From contig NZ_FMHU01000001.1 of the NCBI RefSeq assembly GCF_900091415.1, forward strand, positions 2,294,001 through 2,358,000: DNA of 64,000 bases. The letters are read 5' to 3'. The translations under genes were made by a program, and so were the position numbers. The stretch is from Micromonospora inyonensis (GTDB lineage Bacteria; Actinomycetota; Actinomycetes; Mycobacteriales; Micromonosporaceae). How positions within the stretch are numbered: position 1 is the stretch's first letter; each line of letters starts with the position of its first letter. Shown here piece by piece: positions 1 to 8,410 of this stretch. The notes below the pieces were generated by a model. It saw only the letters and a list, made by a program, of their open reading frames with translations, made no database searches and was not told the origin of the DNA.

Positions 1-315
1 GGCGGGGCAGAACCGGGAGCCGGGGATGGGTTTCCAGCCCAGCGCGTCGAACTGGTCCAGCACGGCGGCGTCGAGTGCCGCATGCGGTAGTCCGGTCTGG
101 GCCTCGACGCGGCGTAGCAGGCTGGGCGGCAGCTTCCAGCTCAGGGCGTAGTTGCGCCAGACGCGCAGCCGGTCACCGAAACCCAGGGTCGGCGCCAGCC
201 AGAGAAACGGCAGGCCGTTGCGGTGGGCGAGCCGGAACAGCCACGAGTCGAGGGCTTCGCCGGTTCCGAGGCCGACGCGCAGGGGCAAGGTGCGGGCGAT
301 GTCCACGGCGATCAC
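1..315 (-). CDS. TniQ family target-selection protein (partial, C-terminus outside window)
   Basis: The first 105 codons of a TniQ-family protein, reading off the window start. The N-terminus has the family pattern: a short lead, then LPLRVGLGTGEALDSWLFRL followed by AHRNG, matching the start of TniQ/TnsD-type domains. TniQ proteins link target DNA to the TniB/TnsC ATPase. The GTG start at 313-315 overlaps the TGA stop of tniB (312-314), so the two are translationally coupled. The zinc-binding region expected further on probably begins near the window edge, where RFCPA is visible. Confidence 0.85.
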   Translation of the reverse strand, partial: MIAVDIARTLPLRVGLGTGEALDSWLFRLAHRNGLPFLWLAPTLGFGDRLRVWRNYALSWKLPPSLLRRVEAQTGLPHAALDAAVLDQFDALGWKPIPGSRFCPA

Positions 316-1409
316 CCGGCCTCGGCCGGCGCCGGGCGGCGGGGACGACGGCTGGCGGACAGCGTGGCCTGCAACTGGTGGCGGGCGGCTTCGGAGGCTT
401 CGTCGATGCGGATCGTGTCCAGCAACGCCTGGTCGAGGGTTTCCTCCCCGCTGCGGATCGCCTTGTAGCAGCCGCGGGTGATCAGGGTGATGAACGAGCC
501 GATGTGCCCGCTGCTGCGGGCGAACAGGTAGGTCTCCAGGTCCGAGAGCATGCCCGGACGGGCGTCGGCGAGCACCAGCTGACGTTCGGTGGCCTTGAGC
601 AGGCTGCGCCAGTGCCGCCGTCCGGCCTGACCAGCGACCTGGAACGGAGGCAGTTCCAGCCGGGTCCACCGGCGGGCGGTCTGCGCCATGACCGCGCTGT
701 CACCGGTCAGCCCTTCAGCGAGCAGCCGCCGTTCGGCCAACCCGACCCCGGCGTAGACGAACGTGACGGGCAACTCGTTGGCCAGCCACTTCAGGTGGTT
801 GGCCACGTCGACGCCGTCGCGGCGGTTCGGGTCGATGAAGTGCAGGTCGTCGATGATCCCGACGCGGGTGTGGCAGGACAGGACGCAGTCGACGGCGAAG
901 CTGGCCAACTGCGCGGCGTTGGCCCGATCGGTGCCGGGGTGGCCGTAGAACTCGCAGATCATCCGGTTCAGCGTCCGCAGCGTGGTCCGGGAGGTCAGCC
1001 CGACCCGGAACACCGGAAGACGTTCATGGCCGGCGTTGGTGCGCTCGCCGTGGCGGCGTCGCTGGGCGCGGTCGAAATCACGGGCGAACGTGTTCGCGAT
1101 CGTGGTCTTGCCCAAGCCCGGCAGCGCGTCGATCACCGCCGCGCCGCGCACCCGGTCCGGGTCCTGCCGGTTGGTCGCGACGATCTGGTCGAGCTCGTCG
1201 TGGATCCCGGCCAGCTGCGGGGTCTTGATGGTGCCGAAGTTGGCGTGCCAGTCATGCCGGGCGTCGTCGTAGTCGGCCCGGGCATCGGTGCCCAGGCGGC
1301 GTAGCTGACCGGCGGTCAACGGATCAGGACGCACCCGTGCGGCGGCGTCGACCCAGCGACGCCAACCCTCCTTGCGCGACAGCGTGTAGAGATCCCCGGC
1401 GCCGGTCAC
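312..1409 (-). CDS. tniB: TniB/TnsC-like AAA+ ATPase of Tn7-like transposon 1
   Basis: A 365-residue transposition regulator ATPase. A Walker A motif (DALPGLGKTT, about residues 94-103) and a Walker B-like stretch (VGIIDDLHFID, about residues 178-188) are visible, separated by a usual distance. Family knowledge: TniB/TnsC polymerises on DNA, passes the target signal from TniQ and activates the DDE transposase. It overlaps tniA (stop 1406-1408) and tniQ (start 315) by a few bases, so the operon looks coupled. The length matches the 345-codon reconstructed tniB of the second transposon in this window. The gene appears intact. Confidence 0.9.
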   Translation of the reverse strand: MTGAGDLYTLSRKEGWRRWVDAAARVRPDPLTAGQLRRLGTDARADYDDARHDWHANFGTIKTPQLAGIHDELDQIVATNRQDPDRVRGAAVIDALPGLGKTTIANTFARDFDRAQRRRHGERTNAGHERLPVFRVGLTSRTTLRTLNRMICEFYGHPGTDRANAAQLASFAVDCVLSCHTRVGIIDDLHFIDPNRRDGVDVANHLKWLANELPVTFVYAGVGLAERRLLAEGLTGDSAVMAQTARRWTRLELPPFQVAGQAGRRHWRSLLKATERQLVLADARPGMLSDLETYLFARSSGHIGSFITLITRGCYKAIRSGEETLDQALLDTIRIDEASEAARHQLQATLSASRRPRRPAPAEAG

Positions 1410-3382
1410 GACAGCACCTCGAACGCGTCGTCGTAGAACCCGTCGTCCAGGTCACCGTCGTCATCGTCGCTGTCGGCGAACACCGCGCAAGCCGGCGCCG
1501 CCCGCGGCGCCGGGACCGGCGGGTCAGCGGCAGGCAGCGCCGCGTACTCAGCCGACAGACGCACCGCCATGCGCCGTTCGCGCCGGTCGGTCACCAGACC
1601 GGCGTCCCAGCGGTGCAGCAGCTCCACCATCGCCTTGGCCGGCTCGAACCCGCCGTCGCCAGCGACCGCGAGGCGTCGGGCGTGCGCGGCGGCCTCCGCC
1701 GAGAACGGGGTGTCCAGCAGCGGCCCGTGCTCCCAGTCCAGGCGATGCCATCGCTGGTCCGCCGGGTCCTGGAACCAGGCATGCCGCACGTCGTCCGGGT
1801 TGACCCGCACCGGCCACTTCCCGGCCAGCACACCACCATAAGGGCTGCGGGCGTTGCGGTAGCCGTCCAGCGCAGAACCGTTGTAGCGCAACCCATGCAC
1901 CTCGACCCCGTAGTGCTGGATCGTGCGGACGACCACCGGCAGGAAATCCAGCGCCAGCCCAGGGGCCGCCGGGATCCGCAGCAGACCCGCCTTGCCGACC
2001 CCAACGGCGAACATCTCCGCCGGGGACAGTTGCAGGTGCGGCCATTCAGCCACCACCAGGCCGTCGTGCTTCGCGCGGTGATAGACCGTCGCGATCCACT
2101 CGCGGATCACGTCCTCCATCTCGTGCAGGAACAGGAACGCCTCGTCCTCGACCCGCTCCCCCCGTGCGTGGATGTCCGGGCCCTTGTAGGCGGGCAGATG
2201 CTGGGTCAACCCCTCCCGCAAGGTTCGGAAGAACCGCTCGACCGTGGGCTTGTCAGTCGGCTTGTGCGGCTGTGCCGGTTGGATGGAGATCCCCAGCCGG
2301 GTGCAGACCGCGATCACGTGCGCGGACAGGAAGACCTTGCCGTGATCGACCACCAACGTCTCTGGCGCACAGACCGGCCCATCACCAGCCGGCATGCCCT
2401 CGTCGAAGACCAGGTTCTGCGGAACACCGTGATAAGGCCACGCCCCATCACCCGGCCACGACATCGGCGCCGGCCGGCCCGCGACGCTCTCGTAGAGCAC
2501 CCCAGCCACGTCGACCGCCTTGGTCGACACCGCGGTCACCCGCAGCCCGACGACGCAGCGGGTGAACAGGTCCAGGGCGACCGTCAGCTGCGCTCGCACC
2601 CACCGGCTCGTCACCGGCTCCATCGCGAACACGTCCAGGTCCTGCGTGTCGAGCACCACGTACTCACCCGGCCGGGTCGCCCGCAGCCGACCGTAAGCGC
2701 CCTGCGGTCGGTCCGCGATCGACCGGCGGCCCTTCGCGCTGCCCGCAACCGCGTTCGTGCCCTTGGCCAACTCCGCCAGCCGCCGATAGGCAGTCGCCCG
2801 CGACGGCCGCGGAACCACACCCGCCCCGTGCCGCTCGTCCAACAGAGCCGACACAGCCGCCAGCAGCGCCGACCGGGTCGGTGTCGAAGCGTTCACCTTC
2901 GCGGCCATCACCGCGCGGACCGCGTCGTCCCAGCGGGGATCCACCCGGCTTCCCAGACCGCAGATCACCCGGGTATCCACCAGACCCGCCTCGCCGTCAC
3001 GGCGGTAGGCGGCGACCCACCGCTGCACCGTACGAACCGCAAGCCCCAACTCCGCCGCCTTGACCCGCAACCGATCCCGCAGCGGCGACCCGTCCTCGAT
3101 CAAGACGTCACGGACATGCCCGGCCCGCGCGGCGACCTGCTCCACCTGGGCCCTGGTCAGCCCCGCCAGAGTCGTCCCGACACTGCCGGCCGCCAGCGTC
3201 TCCTCCGGCGCCTCGGTCGCTGCGCAGCCGGCCACGAACCGAGCCAGCGTCAGCGTGCGGAACCGGCCCGATCGCTCCTCCCGCACCGTCACCCCGACGC
3301 CATCGAACTCGACGACCCGCACCACGTCACCGTCAAACAGCACCTGCGCGCCCACGCGCACGCTCACCAGGTTGCCGTTCAC
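1406..3382 (-). CDS. tniA: TniA/TnsB-like DDE transposase of Tn7-like transposon 1
   Basis: A 658-residue DDE transposase of the Mu/TnsB/TniA group. N-terminal helix-turn-helix regions come first; the integrase core follows, with the catalytic acids apparent in LDTQDLDVF (first D), VVDHGKVFLS (second D) and DKPTVERFF (E). A beta-barrel Mu C-terminal region and a charged tail end the protein. It joins 3' ends to target DNA, while TnsA cuts the 5' strands. The GTG start at 3380-3382 overlaps the TGA stop of tnsA. The gene is full length and uninterrupted, so this transposon's core may be active. Confidence 0.9.
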   Translation of the reverse strand: MNGNLVSVRVGAQVLFDGDVVRVVEFDGVGVTVREERSGRFRTLTLARFVAGCAATEAPEETLAAGSVGTTLAGLTRAQVEQVAARAGHVRDVLIEDGSPLRDRLRVKAAELGLAVRTVQRWVAAYRRDGEAGLVDTRVICGLGSRVDPRWDDAVRAVMAAKVNASTPTRSALLAAVSALLDERHGAGVVPRPSRATAYRRLAELAKGTNAVAGSAKGRRSIADRPQGAYGRLRATRPGEYVVLDTQDLDVFAMEPVTSRWVRAQLTVALDLFTRCVVGLRVTAVSTKAVDVAGVLYESVAGRPAPMSWPGDGAWPYHGVPQNLVFDEGMPAGDGPVCAPETLVVDHGKVFLSAHVIAVCTRLGISIQPAQPHKPTDKPTVERFFRTLREGLTQHLPAYKGPDIHARGERVEDEAFLFLHEMEDVIREWIATVYHRAKHDGLVVAEWPHLQLSPAEMFAVGVGKAGLLRIPAAPGLALDFLPVVVRTIQHYGVEVHGLRYNGSALDGYRNARSPYGGVLAGKWPVRVNPDDVRHAWFQDPADQRWHRLDWEHGPLLDTPFSAEAAAHARRLAVAGDGGFEPAKAMVELLHRWDAGLVTDRRERRMAVRLSAEYAALPAADPPVPAPRAAPACAVFADSDDDDGDLDDGFYDDAFEVLS

Positions 3383-4128
3383 GGCTGCTCCGTCCGCCAG
3401 ACGAGCGACCCGGCGCCCAACGGCACCGACAGGTCACCACCGAGCTGCCCTGACCACAACAGATGCAGTAACACCGGCCGTATCCGTTCCGGCGCCGCGA
3501 TCGACCGCGCGAGCCGTTCGACACCGCCGACGGTGACCTGACCGTCCACCATGTCGAGCACCGGCGCGCACAAGCCGCCGTCAACGGTGAACGGACGCCG
3601 ATACCCCGCCAGGAACCTGATGTTGGCCAGCCGGACCGGATCGATCTCCGACCACACCTCGAACGTCCAGCCACGTAGCCCGACAAGCTCCGCGGTCCAG
3701 GCGAACACCTCCCGCACCACGGGATCCGCCACCCGGTGGGCGGGTTTCACGTCCACCACCGTGACGCGGCCATCGCGGTGGCCGAGCAACAGATCCGGGA
3801 CATGCCGCCGGTCCCTATCACCGACCCGTCCCCGGACCTGGAACGGCTGCGCGACGATCCCGCACACATCGGGATCGAAATCAGCCAGCAGAATCCGTGC
3901 CAGCTCCAGGCGGCTCTCGTACGCGACATGCCCACCCGTCGTGGCAGACCAGTACCACCCCGAGTAAAACGTGCGACCCTTGTACCAGCGGAACTCTCGC
4001 ACCGGCCGTGCCGCCATCAACTCCGTCAGCGACACCCGACCCAAAGCAGCAGTCACCAGGTCCTCGCCCGCAGCAGGGCGATACCACACCTCAACAGAGG
4101 AAAGGCGATCTTCAACATCGATTGACAT
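3379..4128 (-). CDS. tnsA: TnsA-like heteromeric transposase endonuclease subunit
   Basis: A 249-residue restriction-endonuclease-fold protein. The residues expected from TnsA are visible: YESRLE (acid on the first helix), HVPDLLLG (central D) and VVDVKPA (lysine after the second acid). With TniA it would make the 5' cuts for cut-and-paste transposition. The start chosen is the ATG at 4126-4128, which gives the family's N-terminus. The frame is in fact open upstream through the transposon end into the M23 hydrolase gene, with no stop from 5352 down to 3379, so a hydrolase-TnsA fusion protein is also possible. Its stop overlaps tniA. Confidence 0.85.
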   Translation of the reverse strand: MSIDVEDRLSSVEVWYRPAAGEDLVTAALGRVSLTELMAARPVREFRWYKGRTFYSGWYWSATTGGHVAYESRLELARILLADFDPDVCGIVAQPFQVRGRVGDRDRRHVPDLLLGHRDGRVTVVDVKPAHRVADPVVREVFAWTAELVGLRGWTFEVWSEIDPVRLANIRFLAGYRRPFTVDGGLCAPVLDMVDGQVTVGGVERLARSIAAPERIRPVLLHLLWSGQLGGDLSVPLGAGSLVWRTEQP

Positions 4129-4257
4129 GACCGCAGGATCGACCGACGAGAACATCAACATCCCCCGCCACGCCGAACACGTCTCAGAGACATGTCGCAA
4201 AGTGACACGCCGAGTGACAGATCGATGAGACAGTGCAAGATTCATTGAGAACCTACA

Positions 4258-5352
4258 GGGCGGCTTGCCGAGCGGGGCGTTCTGGGCGGTCATGAACGGC
4301 ACCGGGTCGATCGCGCTGTTCGCGCTGGCGTCGCCGTTCTGATGCACCTCGAAGTGCAGGTGCGGGCCGGAGCTGTGGCCGGTGGAGCCGACGACGCCGA
4401 TCGGCTGGCCGACGGCGACCTGCTGCCCGACCGCCACCATGGGTGGCTTGTCCATGTGGCAGTAGCGGGTGAGCAGGCCACCGGCGTGGTCGATGTCGAC
4501 GTACCAGCCACAGCCTCTGGTGAAGGTGGGATGGCCGTCGCGGTCGCAGCCCCACGGCGCGCCCGCGCTGGCGTAGGCGGCGTCGCAGCGGACGGTGCGG
4601 ACGGTTCCGGTGGATGCGGCGCGGATGATCGTTCCCCGTGGGGCGCTCAGGTCGACGCCGTCGTGGCCAAGCCGGTCCGAGGTGCGGAACCCGGACCCGA
4701 CGGGGGCGAGCACCGGCTGTGTCCATGGCCCGATGGCCCCACAGCTGCCCAGGCCGTCCGTGTGTAGGCCTGCGGCGTCGGCGATCGCGGTGACCAGCCG
4801 GGTGGCCGGTCCTTCCCACTTCGCGTACGCGTCGGGGTAGGCGGAGATCTGCACGGCCTGCGCCACCTCGGTCAGCGGCTTCGTCTGCCAGCCGCCAATC
4901 GTGATCAGTTCGCGGTAGAACTTCTCCGACGCGTAGGCGGGGTCTTGGAGTTGGGTCGGGGTGCCCCAGCCCTGGCTGGGGCGTTGCTGGAACAGCCCGA
5001 CCGAGTCCCGGTCACCGCCGGCCAGGTTTCTCAGGGTGCTTTCCTGCATTGCTGTGGCGACCGCGATCACCCACCCGCGGCCTGGTACCCCGAGACGGGC
5101 GCCGGTGGTGACGATCGCGGCGGCGTTGCCGACCTGGTCGCTGTCCCAGTCACCGATCGCCGGCCATACGGTCGGCGGTGCGAACGGAGACGTCGGGGGC
5201 GACGCGGACGGCGGGGCAGCGGGCGGGGCGGCCATGGGTATGCAGCCGGCGTTGGCGCTGCCGCCGCCGAGGAATCCGCCGAGGCCGCCGGCGCAGAGGA
5301 TGAACACGGCGACGAGCGCCACGACGAGTGCCACCAGTGATCGAAGCTTCAT
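4258..5352 (-). CDS. VirB1-like cell-wall hydrolase: transglycosylase-like plus M23 peptidase, 3' end replaced by transposon
   Basis: Begins at ATG 5350-5352 with a membrane anchor or signal (residues about 5-30), a Pro/Ala/Ser linker, then a lysozyme-like domain (AMQEST, SVGLFQQRPSQGWG). An M23 metallopeptidase domain follows, with zinc-ligand motifs GHDGVDLSAP and HLHFEV. Such bifunctional enzymes open the peptidoglycan for the conjugation apparatus. The M23 domain is complete, but the natural stop is missing: Tn7-like transposon 1 enters at 4257/4258, after the codons for PLGKPP, and the frame continues without a stop for 43 further codons into tnsA. The protein is therefore predicted to be fused to TnsA or to carry a foreign tail. 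Confidence 0.85.
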
Positions 5353-5479
5353 CCCGACTCCCTGCGGGCGAAACCGAGGTGGCAGGCCCGGGATGGCCGC
5401 GCGGCGTTGGCGCGGCCAGGCGTGACAAGTCGCTGGACGGGGCGGAACACCATGTTTTCCTCCTAGTCGGTGATGGCGG

Positions 5480-5893
5480 CTAGGCGAGCGGGTGGGCTCC
5501 AACGGGTTCACCGTCGCCGCTGTGCACCATCACGGTGTTGTCGGCGGGGTTGATCACGTAGATCCACGAGGCGGCGAGGTCGATGGCGCGGCTGAGCGGG
5601 AAGACCGTGGCCGGCTCCGGGTCGCTGTCGTCGAGCGTCATGCCGACACCGGCGACGGGGTGTTGGTCCGGGAACGAATGAGTGCCTTCAATGACGTCGG
5701 GTCCGAGGTACTCCCAGTCGTGGGCGAGGACCGCGTCGATGAGGGCTGTGGTGTCGCGGCGGGTGGTGTTGGCCCAGATGCCCCGCAGTTGCGGGATGAG
5801 CGATGCGGGGTAGCCGTCGAAGTGGACGTAGCGGGCGCGGACGATGGTCGGCTGGTCGGGGTCGGTCGCGCCGACGTAGCAGGGGGTTCCCAC
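5480..5893 (-). CDS. Hypothetical ICE protein, 137 aa
   Basis: A small soluble protein that I do not recognise. The GTG at 5891-5893 is preferred because an AAGGGAG ribosome site lies about ten bases upstream. The sequence starts with GTPCYVGATD and has alternating hydrophobic stretches suggesting a mixed alpha/beta fold (for example DLAASWIYVINPADNTVMVH), with no signal peptide or membrane segment. It lies between the M23 hydrolase and a larger unknown ICE protein in the same orientation, and a long hairpin at 5937-5983 separates it from the latter. Coding is supported by strong third-position G/C. Confidence 0.65.
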   Translation of the reverse strand: MGTPCYVGATDPDQPTIVRARYVHFDGYPASLIPQLRGIWANTTRRDTTALIDAVLAHDWEYLGPDVIEGTHSFPDQHPVAGVGMTLDDSDPEPATVFPLSRAIDLAASWIYVINPADNTVMVHSGDGEPVGAHPLA

Positions 5894-5936
5894 GGCTGGT
5901 GTCTCCCTTGGGGTTGGTTCGCGGTCGGGATGCGGG

Positions 5937-5983
5937 CACACCGACGACCGCGCGGTTGGGGTGACCGCGCGGTCGTCGGTGTG
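5937..5983 (-). terminator. 20-bp-arm hairpin, likely terminator
   Basis: Perfect inverted repeat: left arm 5937-5956 (starts CACACCGACGACC), 7-base loop, right arm 5964-5983. It sits just after the 346-aa gene ending at 6007 on the minus strand. It may end that transcript or act as an attenuator before the next gene. Confidence 0.6.
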
Positions 5984-6006
5984 GCGGGTTGGGTTCAGAT
6001 GTCGGG

Positions 6007-7047
6007 TCAGCGAGCGAGAACGGCGACCTTCTCGCCGTGCAGCAGCGGCGCGTTGTCGGGTCCCTTGATGTGGGCGTTGATCCAGATCCGGTACGCCTGC
6101 CCCTGTTTGTCGATCAGTCGGCGCCAGTGGCCGCGTACGACGAACCGGACCCGGTAGTGCCACTTCGGGTGCCCGTCGTCGGGTTCGGTCGGGGTGGAGG
6201 TGCGCCGCAGCATCACGACCCGGGTGTCGTGAACGATGGAGGCGCGTGCGGCGCGGCGGCGGGCGGGCCGGTCCAGTGGCGCGGGTGCGGCGACGGCGAT
6301 GGGTTGGGCCTGTATGCGCCAGAACGCGTAGGCGATCGCGGCGCACGGGCGCGTGCGGGCGGTGGCGTCGGCGATGACGTACCGCCCGTCGGGTGCGGTC
6401 TCCCAGTCGCGGTCGGGCTCGTCGATGTCCGGTTGCTGCACGGCGGGTACCGGTGCGGCGATCGGCAGCACGTCCAGGTTCGTCATCACGTACGGGCCGA
6501 GCCGCGACAGCAGGGTCGGATCCTGCCGGGCGTAACGCTGGATGCGGGCGGCGTGGGGATCCTCGGGGTCGTCGCGGTCGGCCCATCCGCAGATCAGCCA
6601 TGACCGGCCTATGGGGGCGGCGATGGTGGCCCAGGTGATCGCGGCGACGCCGCTGACCTGGCCGGACAGGGTGCGGTGGTAGATCGGTTCGGGCAGGAAG
6701 AGCACGCTGCCGTCGGTGGGGGCGGCGTCGGCGGTGAGCAGGTCGCCGGCGAGGTCGAGGGCTTCCGCCGCGGCGGCGACGATGGCGGTCATGGCGGGGG
6801 CGAGCACGTACGCCTCTCCCTGTGCCCACACCGCGCCGCTGGCGCGCTGGAGCACGTCGACGAGTTTCCGGTCCGGATGGGTCTCGTCGTCGTTGTCGGC
6901 CGGTGGAAGGCCCGCGAAGCGGGTCGCGACGAAGGCTCGGATGTACTCGCCGCCTGCGGTGCTGGCGCAGTACTCGTGCATGCGGGTCTTCATCTCGACG
7001 GCCGCCCGCGCGTACCCGGCGAGGGTGCTCTCGGTACGGAAGGTCAT
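6007..7047 (-). CDS. Hypothetical ICE protein, 346 aa
   Basis: A soluble protein of unknown function. The N-terminal half is helical and alanine-rich; the C-terminal part is basic, with runs such as RPARRRAARAS and WHYRVRFVVRGHWRRL that could bind nucleic acid, and ends HGEKVAVLAR. The C-terminal part resembles short basic tails of actinomycete mobile-element proteins, but I cannot name a family. The ATG at 7045-7047 follows an AGGAGGAC ribosome site. It is followed by the hairpin at 5937-5983. Confidence 0.65.
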   Translation of the reverse strand: MTFRTESTLAGYARAAVEMKTRMHEYCASTAGGEYIRAFVATRFAGLPPADNDDETHPDRKLVDVLQRASGAVWAQGEAYVLAPAMTAIVAAAAEALDLAGDLLTADAAPTDGSVLFLPEPIYHRTLSGQVSGVAAITWATIAAPIGRSWLICGWADRDDPEDPHAARIQRYARQDPTLLSRLGPYVMTNLDVLPIAAPVPAVQQPDIDEPDRDWETAPDGRYVIADATARTRPCAAIAYAFWRIQAQPIAVAAPAPLDRPARRRAARASIVHDTRVVMLRRTSTPTEPDDGHPKWHYRVRFVVRGHWRRLIDKQGQAYRIWINAHIKGPDNAPLLHGEKVAVLAR

Positions 7048-7096
7048 GTGTCCTCCTGATCAGAGTTGGGGTTGGTCGTTTCGGCTCGGTCTGGGG

Positions 7097-7513
7097 CTAC
7101 GCGGCGTAGGCGGCGGTGAGGGTCGCGCCGGGGACGCGGCGCGGTAGTCGTTGCGGGATCCGCGATCGCAGGTGGGCGGCGGTGGCGGTGATGCCGGCGG
7201 TGAACCAGCCGACGAATCCGCCAGACTCGCGGACAGGTCGCTGCGGTGCTCGTCGCCGGTCGATAGCGGGCTGCTGCGGCAGGCGTGGTGGTTGCGGTAC
7301 CGCGGCCCGCGCGAGCCGCATGGCCCGTTGTGCCAGCCTGGCGGCCATGCAGGGGCCGGTCTGGTCAGCGCACTGCAGGTTGACGCACCGGTCGTCGGGC
7401 CCGGGCTGGTGGGCGGTGAGGACGTCAACGGCCAGCCGCCACAGCAGGGGATCGGTGACGTTGTCAGGTACGAGCGCACGGTGGGATGGGCGGGTGCGGC
7501 TTCGGTCGAGCAT
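7097..7513 (-). CDS. Hypothetical ICE protein with Cys-rich motif, 138 aa
   Basis: A small protein with a CVNLQCADQTGPC motif near residues 43-55 (three cysteines in 13 residues, possibly metal-binding), then arginine-rich helices and a C-terminal stretch AGITATAAHL that may be amphipathic. The start is the ATG at 7511-7513. The same motif type recurs in small proteins of actinomycete conjugative elements by my recollection, but no function is known to me. Same strand and operon direction as its neighbours. Confidence 0.55.
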   Translation of the reverse strand: MLDRSRTRPSHRALVPDNVTDPLLWRLAVDVLTAHQPGPDDRCVNLQCADQTGPCMAARLAQRAMRLARAAVPQPPRLPQQPAIDRRRAPQRPVRESGGFVGWFTAGITATAAHLRSRIPQRLPRRVPGATLTAAYAA

Positions 7514-7715
7514 GACGGATGACCTTCCGATGAGTTGGGTACAGCGGTCACCGCCGAGCGGGGCAGGTCGTGTTGTGCCTGATGAACGGCTCGCGCGATG
7601 ACCATGACGATCGACGCTTATCTCTCGGTGAAGGTCAAGTCGTTCGCCTGGAGCGGTGCCGAGGAGCACGGGGAGCGACGCGACCGCGAGGCCGGCTTTC
7701 GCGTCTGGGCTGCCG

Positions 7716-8312
7716 TTAGCGGCTGCCAGGGTCCTGGCTGGATGGGCCGGGCCGGTTGGTCGCCTCGACGAGGCCCGCCAGCCCCGGTCGGGTAGCTGGC
7801 TCGTAGTCGCGTTCGGGCCGATCATTGACGACAACCACCGGGTGCGGTTCGCCCCGCGATCTCGTGATCCGGTAGCCGCGACCGTCGACATCGACCGCGT
7901 CGACCCGCCGGATCTCGTGCGGCTCGTCGGACTCGACGAGCACGTCCTCGTAACAGACGGCCCAGGCCAACAGCCGCAGTCCCGGCGTGGGATCGGCGAC
8001 CAGGTCCCCGATCAGGCCGAGATCGACGCAGGCGGCCAGGGTGGGCCGCCCGACCGGCCGGTCGGCGCGAAGAGCGGCGGCGAGATCCCGCAGGAACTCC
8101 GGCAGTCCGGCGCGGTACCGGCCCACGCGTCGACCGTGCACCGGCAGCGGGGCGGCGCGCGCCTGGCGTCTCGTGCCGTGAGGTGCTGACGGTGAGGGCC
8201 GGTCCTGCACGAGCAGCAACAGTGGCGGGCGGCCCCAGCCGAGACCGTCGGCGCTGGCTTCGACGTTCAGGAGGAGTCCGGTCAGGGTGTGGACTGCGGC
8301 GAAGGACATCAC
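7716..8312 (-). CDS. Hypothetical ICE protein, 198 aa
   Basis: Unknown soluble protein. It has a hydrophobic N-terminal segment (FAAVHTLTGLLLNVEAS), a basic stretch, and a central region with LPEFLRDLAAALRADRP and LRLLAWAVCYEDVLVES, typical of a small globular alpha/beta domain. It starts at GTG 8310-8312 or the adjacent ATG 8307-8309, with AAAGGAGCC a little upstream. A strong terminator hairpin (8337-8370) precedes it, so it is probably transcribed from its own promoter in the 8313-8336 interval or by readthrough. Confidence 0.55.
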   Translation of the reverse strand: MMSFAAVHTLTGLLLNVEASADGLGWGRPPLLLLVQDRPSPSAPHGTRRQARAAPLPVHGRRVGRYRAGLPEFLRDLAAALRADRPVGRPTLAACVDLGLIGDLVADPTPGLRLLAWAVCYEDVLVESDEPHEIRRVDAVDVDGRGYRITRSRGEPHPVVVVNDRPERDYEPATRPGLAGLVEATNRPGPSSQDPGSR

Positions 8313-8336
8313 GCTGTGTGGCTCCTTTGACTGGTG

Positions 8337-8370
8337 GAAGCCCCGCAGGCTGGTCGGCCTGCGGGGCTTC
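8337..8370 (-). terminator. 14-bp-arm hairpin terminator after the GGDEF gene
   Basis: Left arm GAAGCCCCGCAGGC (8337-8350), 6-base loop, perfect right arm (8357-8370). It lies 40 bases past the stop of the GGDEF gene on the minus strand. Confidence 0.7.
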
Positions 8371-8410
8371 TGGCGTGGTGATGGTGTGGTGCTGGCGGTG
8401 TCTGGGCGTG

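Larger units (their letters stand above)
1..4257 (-). mobile_element. Tn7-like transposon 1 (right part; left end outside window)
   Basis: Four minus-strand genes in the order tnsA, tniA, tniB, tniQ, each overlapping the next by a few bases, form a Tn7-like transposition operon. The tnsA-side terminus is placed at 4257. Read on the minus strand, the sequence from there starts TGTAGGTTCTCAATGAATC, closely matching the TGTCCGTTCTCAGTGAAG terminus of the second Tn7-like element in this window. The flanking DNA is the 3' end of the M23 hydrolase gene, and the next five plus-strand bases (4258-4262, GGGCG) should be the target duplication. The other end is outside the window, so that could not be checked. 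Confidence 0.75.

Noticed and set aside
1337..3541. Very long plus-strand open frame (734 codons) opposite tniA
   Set aside because: It lies antisense to a clear DDE transposase, and its translation is Arg/Pro/His-rich with no domains, the usual mirror frame in GC-rich DNA.
7060..7605. 181-codon minus-strand frame overlapping the 138-aa ICE gene
   Set aside because: Pro/Ser/Arg-rich shadow frame; the frame from 7513 has the better start and the CxxxxC motif.
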